A DNA stretch of 29,690 nt from JAVBUP01 sp031555175 (GTDB lineage: Bacteria; Bacillota_I; Bacilli_A; Erysipelotrichales; Coprobacillaceae). The stretch lies in contig JAVBUP010000008.1 of the NCBI GenBank assembly GCA_031555175.1, positions 1 through 29,690 of the forward strand. The letters are read 5' to 3'. Below, piece by piece: positions 1 to 6,714 of this stretch (its first letter is position 1; each line of letters opens with the position of its first letter). Position numbers and translations under genes: made by a program. The notes under the pieces were generated by a model. It was given only the letters and a program-made list of their open reading frames with translations, was not told the DNA's origin and did no database searches.

Positions 1-40
1 TAGAGCCATGGCAATACTCTCCTCTAAATGGACGTGCCAT
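1..40 (-). CDS. Possible start of a divergent gene, cut by the window edge
   Basis: On the minus strand an ATG at 40-38 opens 13 codons reading MARPFRGEYCHGS before the window ends. The opening resembles the start of some Y1 (IS200/REP-associated) transposases, which often begin MARPxRxEY, but 13 residues cannot establish that. No convincing Shine-Dalgarno lies just upstream, so this may be chance. On the plus strand the same bases form an ATGGCA/TGCCAT inverted pair (8-13 and 35-40), which follows partly from the same sequence. Low confidence. Confidence 0.15.
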   Translation of the reverse strand, partial: MARPFRGEYCHGS

Positions 41-100
41 AAAATAAAATCAAAAGAACAGGTTCTATTTATATAGTAACAAATAAATAGAAAGGAAAGT

Positions 101-145
101 ATGATTTTAGTACTCAAGGTACACTATTATCATACAAGAAAATAA
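101..145 (+). CDS. 14-codon leader ORF ahead of serS
   Basis: An ATG at 101 follows a good Shine-Dalgarno (AAAGGAAAG, 91-99) and encodes MILVLKVHYYHTRK before a TAA at 143-145. The stop lies one base before the serS ATG at 147. The serS start has no strong Shine-Dalgarno of its own in the ten bases before it, so translation of this short ORF and re-initiation at serS is plausible. The peptide has no serine codon, so a classical serine-attenuation peptide is unlikely. It could also be a chance ORF created by a Shine-Dalgarno placed too far upstream of serS. Confidence 0.4.
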   Translation: MILVLKVHYYHTRK

Positions 146-146
146 A

Positions 147-1427
147 ATGTTAGATATTAAATTTATTAGAGAAAATAAAGAGATTGTCAAAGAAAATATA
201 AAGAAGAAATTTCAAGACAATAAATTGGTTTTAGTAGATGAAGTAATTGAATTAGATCAAAGAATTAGAGAATTAAAGCAACAAAGAGATACATTAAGAG
301 CAGAAAGAAACTCTAACAGCGACAAAATTGGTGCTTTAATGCGCGAAAAGAAAATTGAGGAAGCTAACGCCATAAAACAAAGAGTCGTAGATATAAATAA
401 TCAGTTAGTTGATATTGAAAAAGAAGAAACTGAATTATCAGAGAGCTTAAACGCAAAGATGTTAGTGATTCCAAATATTATTGATACATCAGTTCCAATC
501 GGTGAAGATGACAGCAAAAATGTTGAAATTGAAAAGTTTGGAGACCCATATGTACCTGATTATGAAATACCATTTCATGCTGAAATATGTGAAGCGTTAA
601 ATGGCTTAGATAAGGAAGCAGCAGGTAGAACAAGTGGAAATGGTTTCTACTATTTAATGGGAGATATTGCTAGACTTCATGAAGCTACTATTGCTTATGC
701 GAGAGACTTTATGATAGATAAAGGATTTACTTATGTTATTCCTCCATTTATGATAAGAAGTGATGTAGTAACTGGGGTAATGTCATTTGCTGAAATGGAT
801 GCGATGATGTACAAAATTGAAGGGGAAGACTTATACTTAATTGGAACAAGCGAACATTCAATGATTGGTAAGTTTAAGGGGCAAATCTTAAAAGAAGAAG
901 AGCTACCAATTGCTATGACTGCTTATTCACCATGTTTTAGAAAAGAAGTTGGAGCACATGGCTTAGAAGAGCGTGGATTATATAGAGTGCATCAATTTGA
1001 GAAACAAGAAATGGTGGTGCTTTGTAAACCAGAAGATGCTATGGATTGGTATAACAAAATGTGGAAGTACTCTGTGGAGTTCTTTAGATCACTAGATGTT
1101 CCTGTAAGAACTTTAGAATGTTGCAGTGGAGATCTAGCGGATTTGAAAGTAAAGTCTTGTGATGTAGAGGCTTGGAGTCCAAGACAACAAAAATACTATG
1201 AAGTTGGTTCTTGCTCAACATTAGGAGATGCACAAGCCAGAAGACTTGGAATTAGAATGAAAACGGATAGTGGAAATCAATATCTTGCAACTCTAAACAA
1301 TACAGTAATTGCGAGCCCCCGCTCAATAATAGCTATTCTAGAATGTAACTATCAAGCAGATGGAAGCGTATTAATTCCAAAGGTTCTGCAACCATACATG
1401 GGTGGTAAAACAAAAATAGGAAAATAG
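147..1427 (+). CDS. serS: Seryl-tRNA synthetase, divergent subfamily
   Basis: Class II aminoacyl-tRNA synthetase that charges tRNA-Ser (and tRNA-Sec where present) in the cytoplasm. The 426-residue product is of normal length. Residues about 25-100 are the charged coiled-coil arm that contacts the long variable arm of tRNA-Ser. Motif 2 is visible around residue 262 (PCFRKEVGAHG, then RVHQFEKQEMV), and motif 3 ends near residue 370 (GDAQARRLGIRM). These motifs differ from the common bacterial enzyme, where the ATP site usually reads GTAE and motif 3 SNFEDFQARR: here it reads GTSEHS and STLGDAQARR, closer to the SerRS type of archaea and some clostridia. The ATG at 147 gives the typical MLDIKFIREN start. 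It follows a short leader ORF and precedes the SRP RNA gene. Function is secure; subfamily is from memory of motifs. Confidence 0.95.
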   Translation: MLDIKFIRENKEIVKENIKKKFQDNKLVLVDEVIELDQRIRELKQQRDTLRAERNSNSDKIGALMREKKIEEANAIKQRVVDINNQLVDIEKEETELSESLNAKMLVIPNIIDTSVPIGEDDSKNVEIEKFGDPYVPDYEIPFHAEICEALNGLDKEAAGRTSGNGFYYLMGDIARLHEATIAYARDFMIDKGFTYVIPPFMIRSDVVTGVMSFAEMDAMMYKIEGEDLYLIGTSEHSMIGKFKGQILKEEELPIAMTAYSPCFRKEVGAHGLEERGLYRVHQFEKQEMVVLCKPEDAMDWYNKMWKYSVEFFRSLDVPVRTLECCSGDLADLKVKSCDVEAWSPRQQKYYEVGSCSTLGDAQARRLGIRMKTDSGNQYLATLNNTVIASPRSIIAILECNYQADGSVLIPKVLQPYMGGKTKIGK

Positions 1428-1456
1428 TTGTCACAAACAATTTGATATAGTATAAT
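1428..1456 (+). promoter_or_regulatory. Sigma-A promoter for the SRP RNA gene
   Basis: TTGTCA (1428-1433) and a perfect TATAAT (1451-1456) are separated by 17 bases. Transcription should start near 1462, at the first base pairs of the SRP RNA stem. The -35 box begins immediately after the serS stop codon. Confidence 0.8.
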
Positions 1457-1460
1457 AACA

Positions 1461-1547
1461 ATGCCATTACAATACAAGGCTTCGAACCATGTCAGGACCG
1501 GAAGGTAGCAGCATTAAGAATTACCTTGTATGTGTAATGGTCTTTTG
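1461..1547 (+). ncRNA. ffs: Signal recognition particle RNA, short bacterial type
   Basis: The RNA scaffold of the signal recognition particle, which binds Ffh (SRP54) and targets nascent membrane proteins to FtsY. The Ffh-binding helix 8 core is present: GTCAGG (1491-1496), CCGGAAGG with its GGAA tetraloop (1498-1505) and AGCAGC (1507-1512). The outer stem is a near-perfect pairing of 1464-1479 with 1524-1540, with one bulged G. The molecule is about 83 nt, so it lacks the Alu domain (helices 2-4) of the long SRP RNA of Bacillus and many clostridia. A run TCTTTTGTTT at 1541-1550 follows the closing stem and probably terminates transcription. The gene lies between serS and tadA; in B. subtilis it follows tadA. 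Confidence 0.95.
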
Positions 1548-1567
1548 TTTAATAGGGAGGAATCATA

Positions 1568-1981
1568 ATGGATGAGCATGTACGGTATATGAGAGAAGCT
1601 TTAAAAGAGGCATATAAGGCTCTGAACAGAGATGAAGTTCCTGTCGGGGCAATAATTGTCAAGGATGGAAAAATCATTGCCAGAGGACATAATTTAAGAG
1701 AAACAAACCAGTGTGTAATTGATCATGCTGAAATGATAGCATTAAAAAAAGCAAGCAAGAAGATTGGTTATTGGAGACTAGATGACTGTGTGATGTATGT
1801 TACTCTAGAGCCATGCGATATGTGTCTTAGCGCCATTCAACAAGCTAGAATTAAAAAAGTATATTTTGGTGCATTTGATTCTAAAGAGCATTGCAAGATA
1901 CCACAAGAATCTGAAGGTGGTATACTATGTGAAGAATCAAGTAGGATATTAAAAGACTATTTTAAGATGAAAAGACTATAG
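1568..1981 (+). CDS. tadA: tRNA-specific adenosine deaminase
   Basis: Zinc enzyme that converts adenosine 34 of tRNA-Arg(ACG) to inosine, allowing wobble decoding. The 137-residue protein is slightly shorter than typical TadA but complete. The cytidine-deaminase-fold zinc ligands are visible as HAE (His53, with Glu55 as the proton shuttle) and PCxxC (Cys83 and Cys86). The residues before HAE read CVIDHAE instead of the more usual DPTAHAE, a modest variation in the RNA-binding loop. An early EVPVGA motif (residues 23-28) is typical. An AGGGAGG Shine-Dalgarno (1554-1560) fixes the ATG at 1568. The gene may be cotranscribed by readthrough from the SRP RNA promoter; no separate promoter is clear. 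Its stop codon lies in the loop side of its own terminator. Confidence 0.95.
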   Translation: MDEHVRYMREALKEAYKALNRDEVPVGAIIVKDGKIIARGHNLRETNQCVIDHAEMIALKKASKKIGYWRLDDCVMYVTLEPCDMCLSAIQQARIKKVYFGAFDSKEHCKIPQESEGGILCEESSRILKDYFKMKRL

Positions 1982-2009
1982 AACACTTAAAGGCATAATA
2001 GTCTTTTTT
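1971..2009 (+). terminator. Intrinsic terminator of tadA
   Basis: A perfect 9-bp stem pairs 1971-1979 (AAAGACTAT) with 1998-2006 and is followed by T residues to 2009. The left arm is the last codons of tadA, so the coding end doubles as terminator. Confidence 0.8.
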
Positions 2010-2023
2010 CATATCATGGCAGA

Positions 2024-2052
2024 TTGAACGGTTGCTATATGTATGATAAGAT
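2024..2052 (+). promoter_or_regulatory. Possible promoter of the lipoprotein gene
   Basis: TTGAAC (2024-2029), a 17-base spacer and TAAGAT (2047-2052) preceded by TGA, which gives an extended -10. Each hexamer matches consensus at four of six bases, so the call is tentative, but the position between a terminator and a start codon fits. Confidence 0.35.
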
Positions 2053-2088
2053 TGGTAAGTAAGAATAATAAGAAAGGTGGATAGTTAT

Positions 2089-3285
2089 ATGTACGAGAAA
2101 CTCAAGAAACTAATAACTATAATTATTTGTATATTTTTGATGGGATGCTCAAATAGTGAACCAGTATTGAAAGATGTAAACATATTTACATATGATTATG
2201 AGTATGAAAAAGTATTAGATACAGATGCCGTTTCAATTGATTCAAAATTAGCCTACAATTTTGAGTATTGCATAGATAATAAATTATTCTATATCGTAAG
2301 AGATTTAAATGAAAAAGAACAAGCATTTGAATACTATGGATTTTATTATTATGATTTGAAAACACAGGAAAACATTTCCATTATTGAGTTTGATTCACCA
2401 GAGTTAATTTATTCATATGCCTTTGATGGTAGTCAATTAGCATATACCACATATGCCAAAAGATCTAATGAAAAAGTTACTCAATTTCAGTTGAACATAG
2501 TTAAGCCAGGAGAAAGTTCTAAAATAATAGATACTGGGTATATAGGATATAATGATTGGTATGGAGTACCTAATTTAGTTGCAGAATCGGGTAGTATTTA
2601 CTATGATAGCATGTCGTATGATTATAATGAGAGTACAGAAAAAGTTAGTAAGAGAACAAACCGTATTTGTCAAATTATTGGAGATAAATTAATTGAAATA
2701 TATAGTTTCGATGTTAGTGAATCAGAAGTTAAAACTTATTACGAAATTGATAGCGCAGATGAAAGAAAGAGTTTTTTAGTCACAAGCCCGATTTCAATAT
2801 ATAATGGTGTAATTACTTTTACTATAAAAGAGGATTCAAAGATTATTGTCTATATCTATGATGATGGAGAATTGACACATTATGAAGCGGATTATAGTTA
2901 TGGGGACAATCAGTACAATTTTGCTTGGGTAATACTGTTGGATGATTATGTGGTCAATCTTTATGGAGTATCAGGTGAAGAGGTCGAGTATGTCGCTAAA
3001 ATATATGATAGAAATACTGGGAAACTGAACAAAGAGACATATGTGTTAAAAGATCCTCTTACTTATAATTACGTTAATACCGAGAATCAGATATTTTATC
3101 GTGGATTTTTTGATAAAATTGGGGCACTGGAAGTATCAAGTGCAGGAATTAATTATGCAGAAATTGAAATAGAAGAGAACCCAGGATATTTATGGTCCAT
3201 AAGCTATGCATCTGCAAACGAGTTATATGCGTCAGTCAAAGAAGATAGTGGAGAATTTAGTTTAATAAAGATAACAATTAAATAG
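2089..3285 (+). CDS. Putative lipoprotein of unknown function
   Basis: A 398-residue exported protein. It begins with two lysine-flanked residues and a hydrophobic stretch that ends in a lipobox LMGC, with Cys20 as the predicted lipidated residue, so it should be anchored to the outer face of the membrane. The rest is acidic and rich in Tyr, Asp and beta-strand-like segments of the kind YYDLKTQ, which suggests a repeat or beta-propeller-like fold, but I recognise no named family. The start is set at ATG 2089, 8 bases after AAAGGTGG (2073-2080). An in-frame GTG at 2077 would bury that Shine-Dalgarno. The gene is flanked by terminators on both sides, so it is monocistronic. It interrupts the usual tadA/ffs to dnaX order. 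A second, smaller propeller-like lipoprotein lies at 14677. Confidence 0.7.
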   Translation: MYEKLKKLITIIICIFLMGCSNSEPVLKDVNIFTYDYEYEKVLDTDAVSIDSKLAYNFEYCIDNKLFYIVRDLNEKEQAFEYYGFYYYDLKTQENISIIEFDSPELIYSYAFDGSQLAYTTYAKRSNEKVTQFQLNIVKPGESSKIIDTGYIGYNDWYGVPNLVAESGSIYYDSMSYDYNESTEKVSKRTNRICQIIGDKLIEIYSFDVSESEVKTYYEIDSADERKSFLVTSPISIYNGVITFTIKEDSKIIVYIYDDGELTHYEADYSYGDNQYNFAWVILLDDYVVNLYGVSGEEVEYVAKIYDRNTGKLNKETYVLKDPLTYNYVNTENQIFYRGFFDKIGALEVSSAGINYAEIEIEENPGYLWSISYASANELYASVKEDSGEFSLIKITIK

Positions 3286-3292
3286 TTTATAT

Positions 3293-3317
3293 AGCAGCGC
3301 TATAAGCTGCTTTTTTT
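3293..3317 (+). terminator. Intrinsic terminator of the lipoprotein gene
   Basis: AGCAGC (3293-3298) pairs with GCTGCT (3306-3311) around a 7-base loop, followed directly by seven T residues. Confidence 0.85.
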
Positions 3318-3371
3318 GTACAATAAAGTAAAAATTTATAGTATAATAAGAAGAGTATAGGAGGGATTCTT

Positions 3372-5462
3372 ATGGCATATAAAGCACTCTATAGAGAATA
3401 TAGACCTCAAGCATTTGATGAGTTTTTTGGACAAACACATATTTCTAAAACAATTCAAAATGCAATTAAAGAGAATAAGATTAGTCATGCGTATTTATTT
3501 AGCGGACCAAGAGGGACTGGGAAAACTACAATGGCTAAACTCTTGGCAAAATCTATCAACTGTGAGGAAGATAATAGACCATGTAATGAATGTGATGATT
3601 GTAAAGCAATCATGAATGGAACTCACCCAGATGTAATTGAAATAGATGCTGCTAGCAATAATGGGGTAGATGAAGTTAGAGAAATAATTGATAAAGTGAA
3701 GTATGCTCCAATTAAGGGTAAATATAAAGTTTATATCATAGATGAAGTTCATATGATGTCTACAGGAGCTTTTAATGCGCTTTTAAAAACTTTAGAAGAA
3801 CCACCTGCACATGTAGTATTTATATTAGCAACTACAGAACCTCATAAGATATTGCCAACGATTATTTCTCGCTGCCAACGTTTTGATTTTAAGAAGGTAG
3901 AAGAGAGAGATATCATTAGTGTTTTAGAAAGTGTGTTAAAACAAGAGAATGTTTCATATGAACCAGAAGCACTAAATATCATAGCTAAATTAGCTGATGG
4001 AGGATTTAGAGACTCATTGAGTATTTTAGAGCAATGTTTAGCATATTCAATGAATAGTTTGACAGTAAAAGATGTAACAGATGTCTACAGTATACTTTCC
4101 ATGGATCATAAAATTACTTTTTTAAAAACTTTATTAAGCAAGGATGTTAAAAAAGTACTAGGGTTATTGAATGAGATGCTGCAAAGTGGAATAGATATCA
4201 AAAGATTAACGTTTGATCTAATAGACATATTAAAAGATGTAATTATCTTTAAGAACACAAATGATTATGAAATATTATTTGTTCTAAATGAAACATACAT
4301 AAAAGACTTAGCGCCTTATATTACAACTGATGAATGCTTTGACTTGATAGACATATTAATTTTAGCAACCGAACAGTATCGAAATGCAGTTAATCCGAAT
4401 GTATATTTTGAGTTAGCAGCATTGAAAATAACAAATCAAATAAAAGATGAAAACAAACTTACTTCAACAGAGATTGAAACATTTACTCTTGATGATAAAT
4501 CAGAAGTAGCATTTAAACCAACAATTGAAGATAAACCACTAGAAGTAAGCCAAAATGTCGTAAATGAGATAGCTGAGGAACACGTATCTTTTAATGAAAA
4601 TGATATAGAAGATGTTGATGCAAATGTTGATGTTGTAACAAACGAATTTGATAAGCACTTTATCACAGAGGATGAAATTGAACAATTTGCACCATCCATG
4701 TTGACACAAGTATCCTCGAGTGGAGAAGAACAATCAGATGATAGTCAGATCTCAATGTTTGATGACCTTGATAATTATGATCCTGCTCAAATTGAAAATG
4801 AAGTAACTGAAGAATCAGAAATAATCTCTTCACATGAAACATTTGGCGAACTTACAGAAGAAATGTTCAATGAAGCAGTAAATAAGGTAGATGAAAATGA
4901 TACAGTTGCTTCAGTGGTTGAAGTGAAAGAAACTAAAGTAGAAGTAACACAAGAAATTGTTGGCGATATTCAAATCAGTAAAGAAGATATTATGAATATC
5001 CTGGTTCAAGCTGAAAGAAAAATATTAAACCAAGCTATTGAGCGCTGGTCACTTATTAGACGCTATCTTGCTAATATGAATACAGCCAAATATGCAGCAA
5101 TGTTTGTTGATGCGACACCAGTTGCTTTAGCAAATAGAGGTATGATCATTACCTATGAACACCAACCAGAAGCCAACAGAGTTAACTATTATGAGAATTA
5201 TCAAGAATTAAGAAAATTTATCTCTGAAGTATTAGGAGATGAATATGATTATATTGCATTGACTTCATCGCAATGGACAGATATACGTAATGAATACTTA
5301 AAATTGCGACAAGTTGGAAAACTTCCTGATTCAAAGACAATAGTACTATCACATATAGTTAATCGTAAAGAACCAGAGAAAAATGCAGAAATATTTAGCG
5401 AAGCGATCCAATATGGATTAGATATTTTTGGAGATTTAGTTGAAGTATTGGAGGATGAATAA
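3372..5462 (+). CDS. dnaX: DNA polymerase III subunits gamma/tau
   Basis: Clamp-loader ATPase subunit that loads the beta clamp and, through its C-terminus, connects polymerase and helicase at the replication fork. The AAA+ module carries Walker A GPRGTGKTT (residues 45-53), a four-cysteine zinc site (Cys64, 71, 74, 77), Walker B IIDEVH (122-127) and the SRC sensor/arginine-finger motif (166-168). A long acidic linker (about residues 365-530) separates the ATPase and collar from a C-terminal tau-like domain. No convincing slippery heptamer is visible, so only the full-length form is supported by sequence. GGAGGG (3360-3365) precedes ATG 3372, and a TATAAT at 3342-3347 may be its -10 box, with no clear -35. 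The stop codon overlaps the recR start (TAATG), so the two are translationally coupled. Confidence 0.97.
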   Translation: MAYKALYREYRPQAFDEFFGQTHISKTIQNAIKENKISHAYLFSGPRGTGKTTMAKLLAKSINCEEDNRPCNECDDCKAIMNGTHPDVIEIDAASNNGVDEVREIIDKVKYAPIKGKYKVYIIDEVHMMSTGAFNALLKTLEEPPAHVVFILATTEPHKILPTIISRCQRFDFKKVEERDIISVLESVLKQENVSYEPEALNIIAKLADGGFRDSLSILEQCLAYSMNSLTVKDVTDVYSILSMDHKITFLKTLLSKDVKKVLGLLNEMLQSGIDIKRLTFDLIDILKDVIIFKNTNDYEILFVLNETYIKDLAPYITTDECFDLIDILILATEQYRNAVNPNVYFELAALKITNQIKDENKLTSTEIETFTLDDKSEVAFKPTIEDKPLEVSQNVVNEIAEEHVSFNENDIEDVDANVDVVTNEFDKHFITEDEIEQFAPSMLTQVSSSGEEQSDDSQISMFDDLDNYDPAQIENEVTEESEIISSHETFGELTEEMFNEAVNKVDENDTVASVVEVKETKVEVTQEIVGDIQISKEDIMNILVQAERKILNQAIERWSLIRRYLANMNTAKYAAMFVDATPVALANRGMIITYEHQPEANRVNYYENYQELRKFISEVLGDEYDYIALTSSQWTDIRNEYLKLRQVGKLPDSKTIVLSHIVNRKEPEKNAEIFSEAIQYGLDIFGDLVEVLEDE

Positions 5463-6055
5463 TGAATTATCCAGATTCGTTTCAAAAATTAATTGATAGT
5501 TTTAAGAAATTACCAGGAATTGGTAGTAAGAGTGCAGAAAGAATGGCATATCATGTTTTAGATATGAATCATGAACATGTTCATGAATTTGCTAATAACT
5601 TAGAAAAGGTCGTAAGCGATCTAAAGTATTGTAAGATTTGTGGAAATATAACTGATGATGAAGTTTGTGATATTTGCCAAGACTCAACTAGAGATTATTC
5701 AACTATTTGTGTAGTTGAAAGCCCAAAAGATGTTTATGCGATGGAAAAGGTTAAGGAGTATAAGGGAATGTATCATGTATTACATGGAACAATTTCAATT
5801 ATTCATGGTAAAACTATGGATGATCTAAATATTAACTCTTTGTTTGAACGTTTAAATGAACAAACAAAAGAAGTTATTATTGCAACAAATCCAACGCGTG
5901 AAGGAGAGACAACTGCATTATATCTTGCTAAGATGTTAGAAAAGAAGAATATAAATGCATCGAGAATAGCAAACGGATTACCTATTGGTAGTAATTTGGA
6001 TTATGCAGATGAGCTAACTCTTTTGAAATCTCTTGAAGGAAGAAAGAAAATATAG
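5462..6055 (+). CDS. recR: Recombination mediator RecR
   Basis: Partner of RecO (and RecF) that loads RecA on single-stranded DNA at gaps and stalled forks. The 197-residue length is typical. Visible in order are the N-terminal helix-hairpin-helix (LPGIGSKSAERMAYH, about residues 17-31), a C4 zinc finger (Cys57, Cys60, Cys69, Cys72) and a TOPRIM domain from about residue 80 (VVESPKD, later TNPTREGE), with a C-terminal Walker-B-like LPIGSNLDYAD. The ATG shares its A with the last base of the dnaX TAA stop. In most Bacillota a small nucleoid protein gene (ebfC/yaaK) sits between dnaX and recR; here it is absent. A hairpin follows 10 bases after the stop and may end many transcripts before bofA. 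Confidence 0.96.
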   Translation: MNYPDSFQKLIDSFKKLPGIGSKSAERMAYHVLDMNHEHVHEFANNLEKVVSDLKYCKICGNITDDEVCDICQDSTRDYSTICVVESPKDVYAMEKVKEYKGMYHVLHGTISIIHGKTMDDLNINSLFERLNEQTKEVIIATNPTREGETTALYLAKMLEKKNINASRIANGLPIGSNLDYADELTLLKSLEGRKKI

Positions 6056-6065
6056 TATATAAATT

Positions 6066-6097
6066 AAAACACCTCATATAGATTAATGAGGTGTTTT
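6066..6097 (+). promoter_or_regulatory. Hairpin that sequesters the bofA ribosome binding site / possible terminator of recR
   Basis: A perfect 12-bp stem pairs 6066-6077 with 6086-6097 around an 8-base loop. The right arm contains TGAGGTG (6087-6093), the only Shine-Dalgarno for the ATG at 6100. The hairpin therefore hides the ribosome binding site when formed. It also resembles a terminator, with only four T residues after the GC part. Either role, or both, would lower bofA expression relative to recR. A similar arm sequence (ATGAGGTGTTTTAT) recurs in the terminator at 7915-7944. Confidence 0.6.
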
Positions 6098-6099
6098 AT

Positions 6100-6288
6100 A
6101 TGTTCGAGAAAATAAGCAAAATTGCATTGCAGTTTATAATTTATACAGCGTTATTATTAGCAACCAATATGGTAACAATGAATTGGAGCATAATAGTACC
6201 TATTAATCTGGTCACGATATTAGTAGCTACTATATTTAAAATACCAGGGATAATTGCACTAGTTCTTATAAAGATGTATGCAATCTAG
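6100..6288 (+). CDS. bofA: BofA-like small membrane protein
   Basis: A 62-residue membrane protein with two predicted hydrophobic segments (about residues 5-22 and 30-60). The end reads INLVTILVATIFKIPGIIALVLIK, of which the key features are the polar Asn in a hydrophobic context and the GIxG/IPGIIALV pattern close to the C-terminus typical of BofA. In Bacillus, BofA holds the SpoIVFB protease inactive in the outer forespore membrane until sigma-K activation. The position just after recR matches Bacillus gene order (recR-yaaL-bofA), which supports the call more than the weak sequence signal. ATG 6100 is chosen over an in-frame GTG at 6091 because the Shine-Dalgarno is at 6087-6093. A terminator follows. 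Confidence 0.7.
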   Translation: MFEKISKIALQFIIYTALLLATNMVTMNWSIIVPINLVTILVATIFKIPGIIALVLIKMYAI

Positions 6289-6310
6289 TTATATAGATAA
6301 AAACCTTAAT

Positions 6311-6336
6311 CGGCATGAATAATCATGTCGTTTTTT
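6311..6336 (+). terminator. Intrinsic terminator of bofA
   Basis: CGGCATGA (6311-6318) pairs with TCATGTCG (6323-6330), with one G-T pair and a 4-base loop, and six T residues follow. Confidence 0.85.
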
Positions 6337-6395
6337 CATGAAAAGTGGCATAAAATGGATTTAAACAACTATTTACTCTAAAATACGAATGAAAT

Positions 6396-6424
6396 TTGTT
6401 ATAAGAATACTGAACTGTTATAGT
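6396..6424 (+). promoter_or_regulatory. Sigma-A-type promoter of the accessory block
   Basis: TTGTTA (6396-6401), exactly 17 bases, then TATAGT (6419-6424). The start of transcription near 6431 falls just before the AAAGGAGG at 6435. This places any upstream in-frame ATG (such as 6389) outside the transcript. Confidence 0.7.
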
Positions 6425-6454
6425 TTGGTTATTGAAAGGAGGAATTTTAAGGTA

Positions 6455-6673
6455 ATGGGAGAAAGCAGAAATTATAAATATTTCAGTTTATTATTAGTAT
6501 ATTGCATTGGTCTAGCTATTACGGTCTATATCTGGTCGATACTAGACAATTCTAATTCAGGATCATTAGCTAGTGCGTTATTAATTTTAACAGGAATATT
6601 TTATTTATCAGTACAAATAAAGCTAGGTTTTGAAAAAGTTTTTGAGACAATTAAAAAAAACGACAATAAATAG
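6455..6673 (+). CDS. Small two-helix membrane protein, unknown function
   Basis: A 72-residue protein with two hydrophobic segments, about residues 10-27 and 37-54, and a lysine-rich C-terminal tail (ending KKNDNK) that should be cytoplasmic by the positive-inside rule. I do not recognise a family. The start is placed at ATG 6455 because the promoter at 6396-6424 excludes the longer reading from 6389. The Shine-Dalgarno AAAGGAGG (6435-6442) is 12 bases away, somewhat long, with a second AAGG closer. It is the first gene of an accessory block and is followed after about 40 bases by a broken secreted-protein gene; the pair may have worked together, for example a membrane partner for the exported protein, but nothing in the sequence proves this. 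Confidence 0.6.
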   Translation: MGESRNYKYFSLLLVYCIGLAITVYIWSILDNSNSGSLASALLILTGIFYLSVQIKLGFEKVFETIKKNDNK

Positions 6674-6714
6674 AAAGGAGAAAGTAATTACATCACTTAT
6701 AATAAAATAGAACT

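Noticed and set aside
55..66. LexA-like operator AGAACAGGTTCT
   Set aside because: Gram-positive LexA boxes need four bases between GAAC and GTTC. Here there are two, so only a short palindrome remains.
1..146. T-box riboswitch in the serS leader
   Set aside because: No AGGGTGG-type T-box sequence or terminator/antiterminator pair is visible in the 146 bases available. The upstream part is outside the window, so absence is only for what is seen.
4146..4157. Programmed frameshift site in dnaX
   Set aside because: The run GTT AAA AAA GTA is not an in-phase X-XXY-YYZ heptamer of the A-AAA-AAG type and falls near residue 260, before the domain boundary where gamma is made in E. coli.
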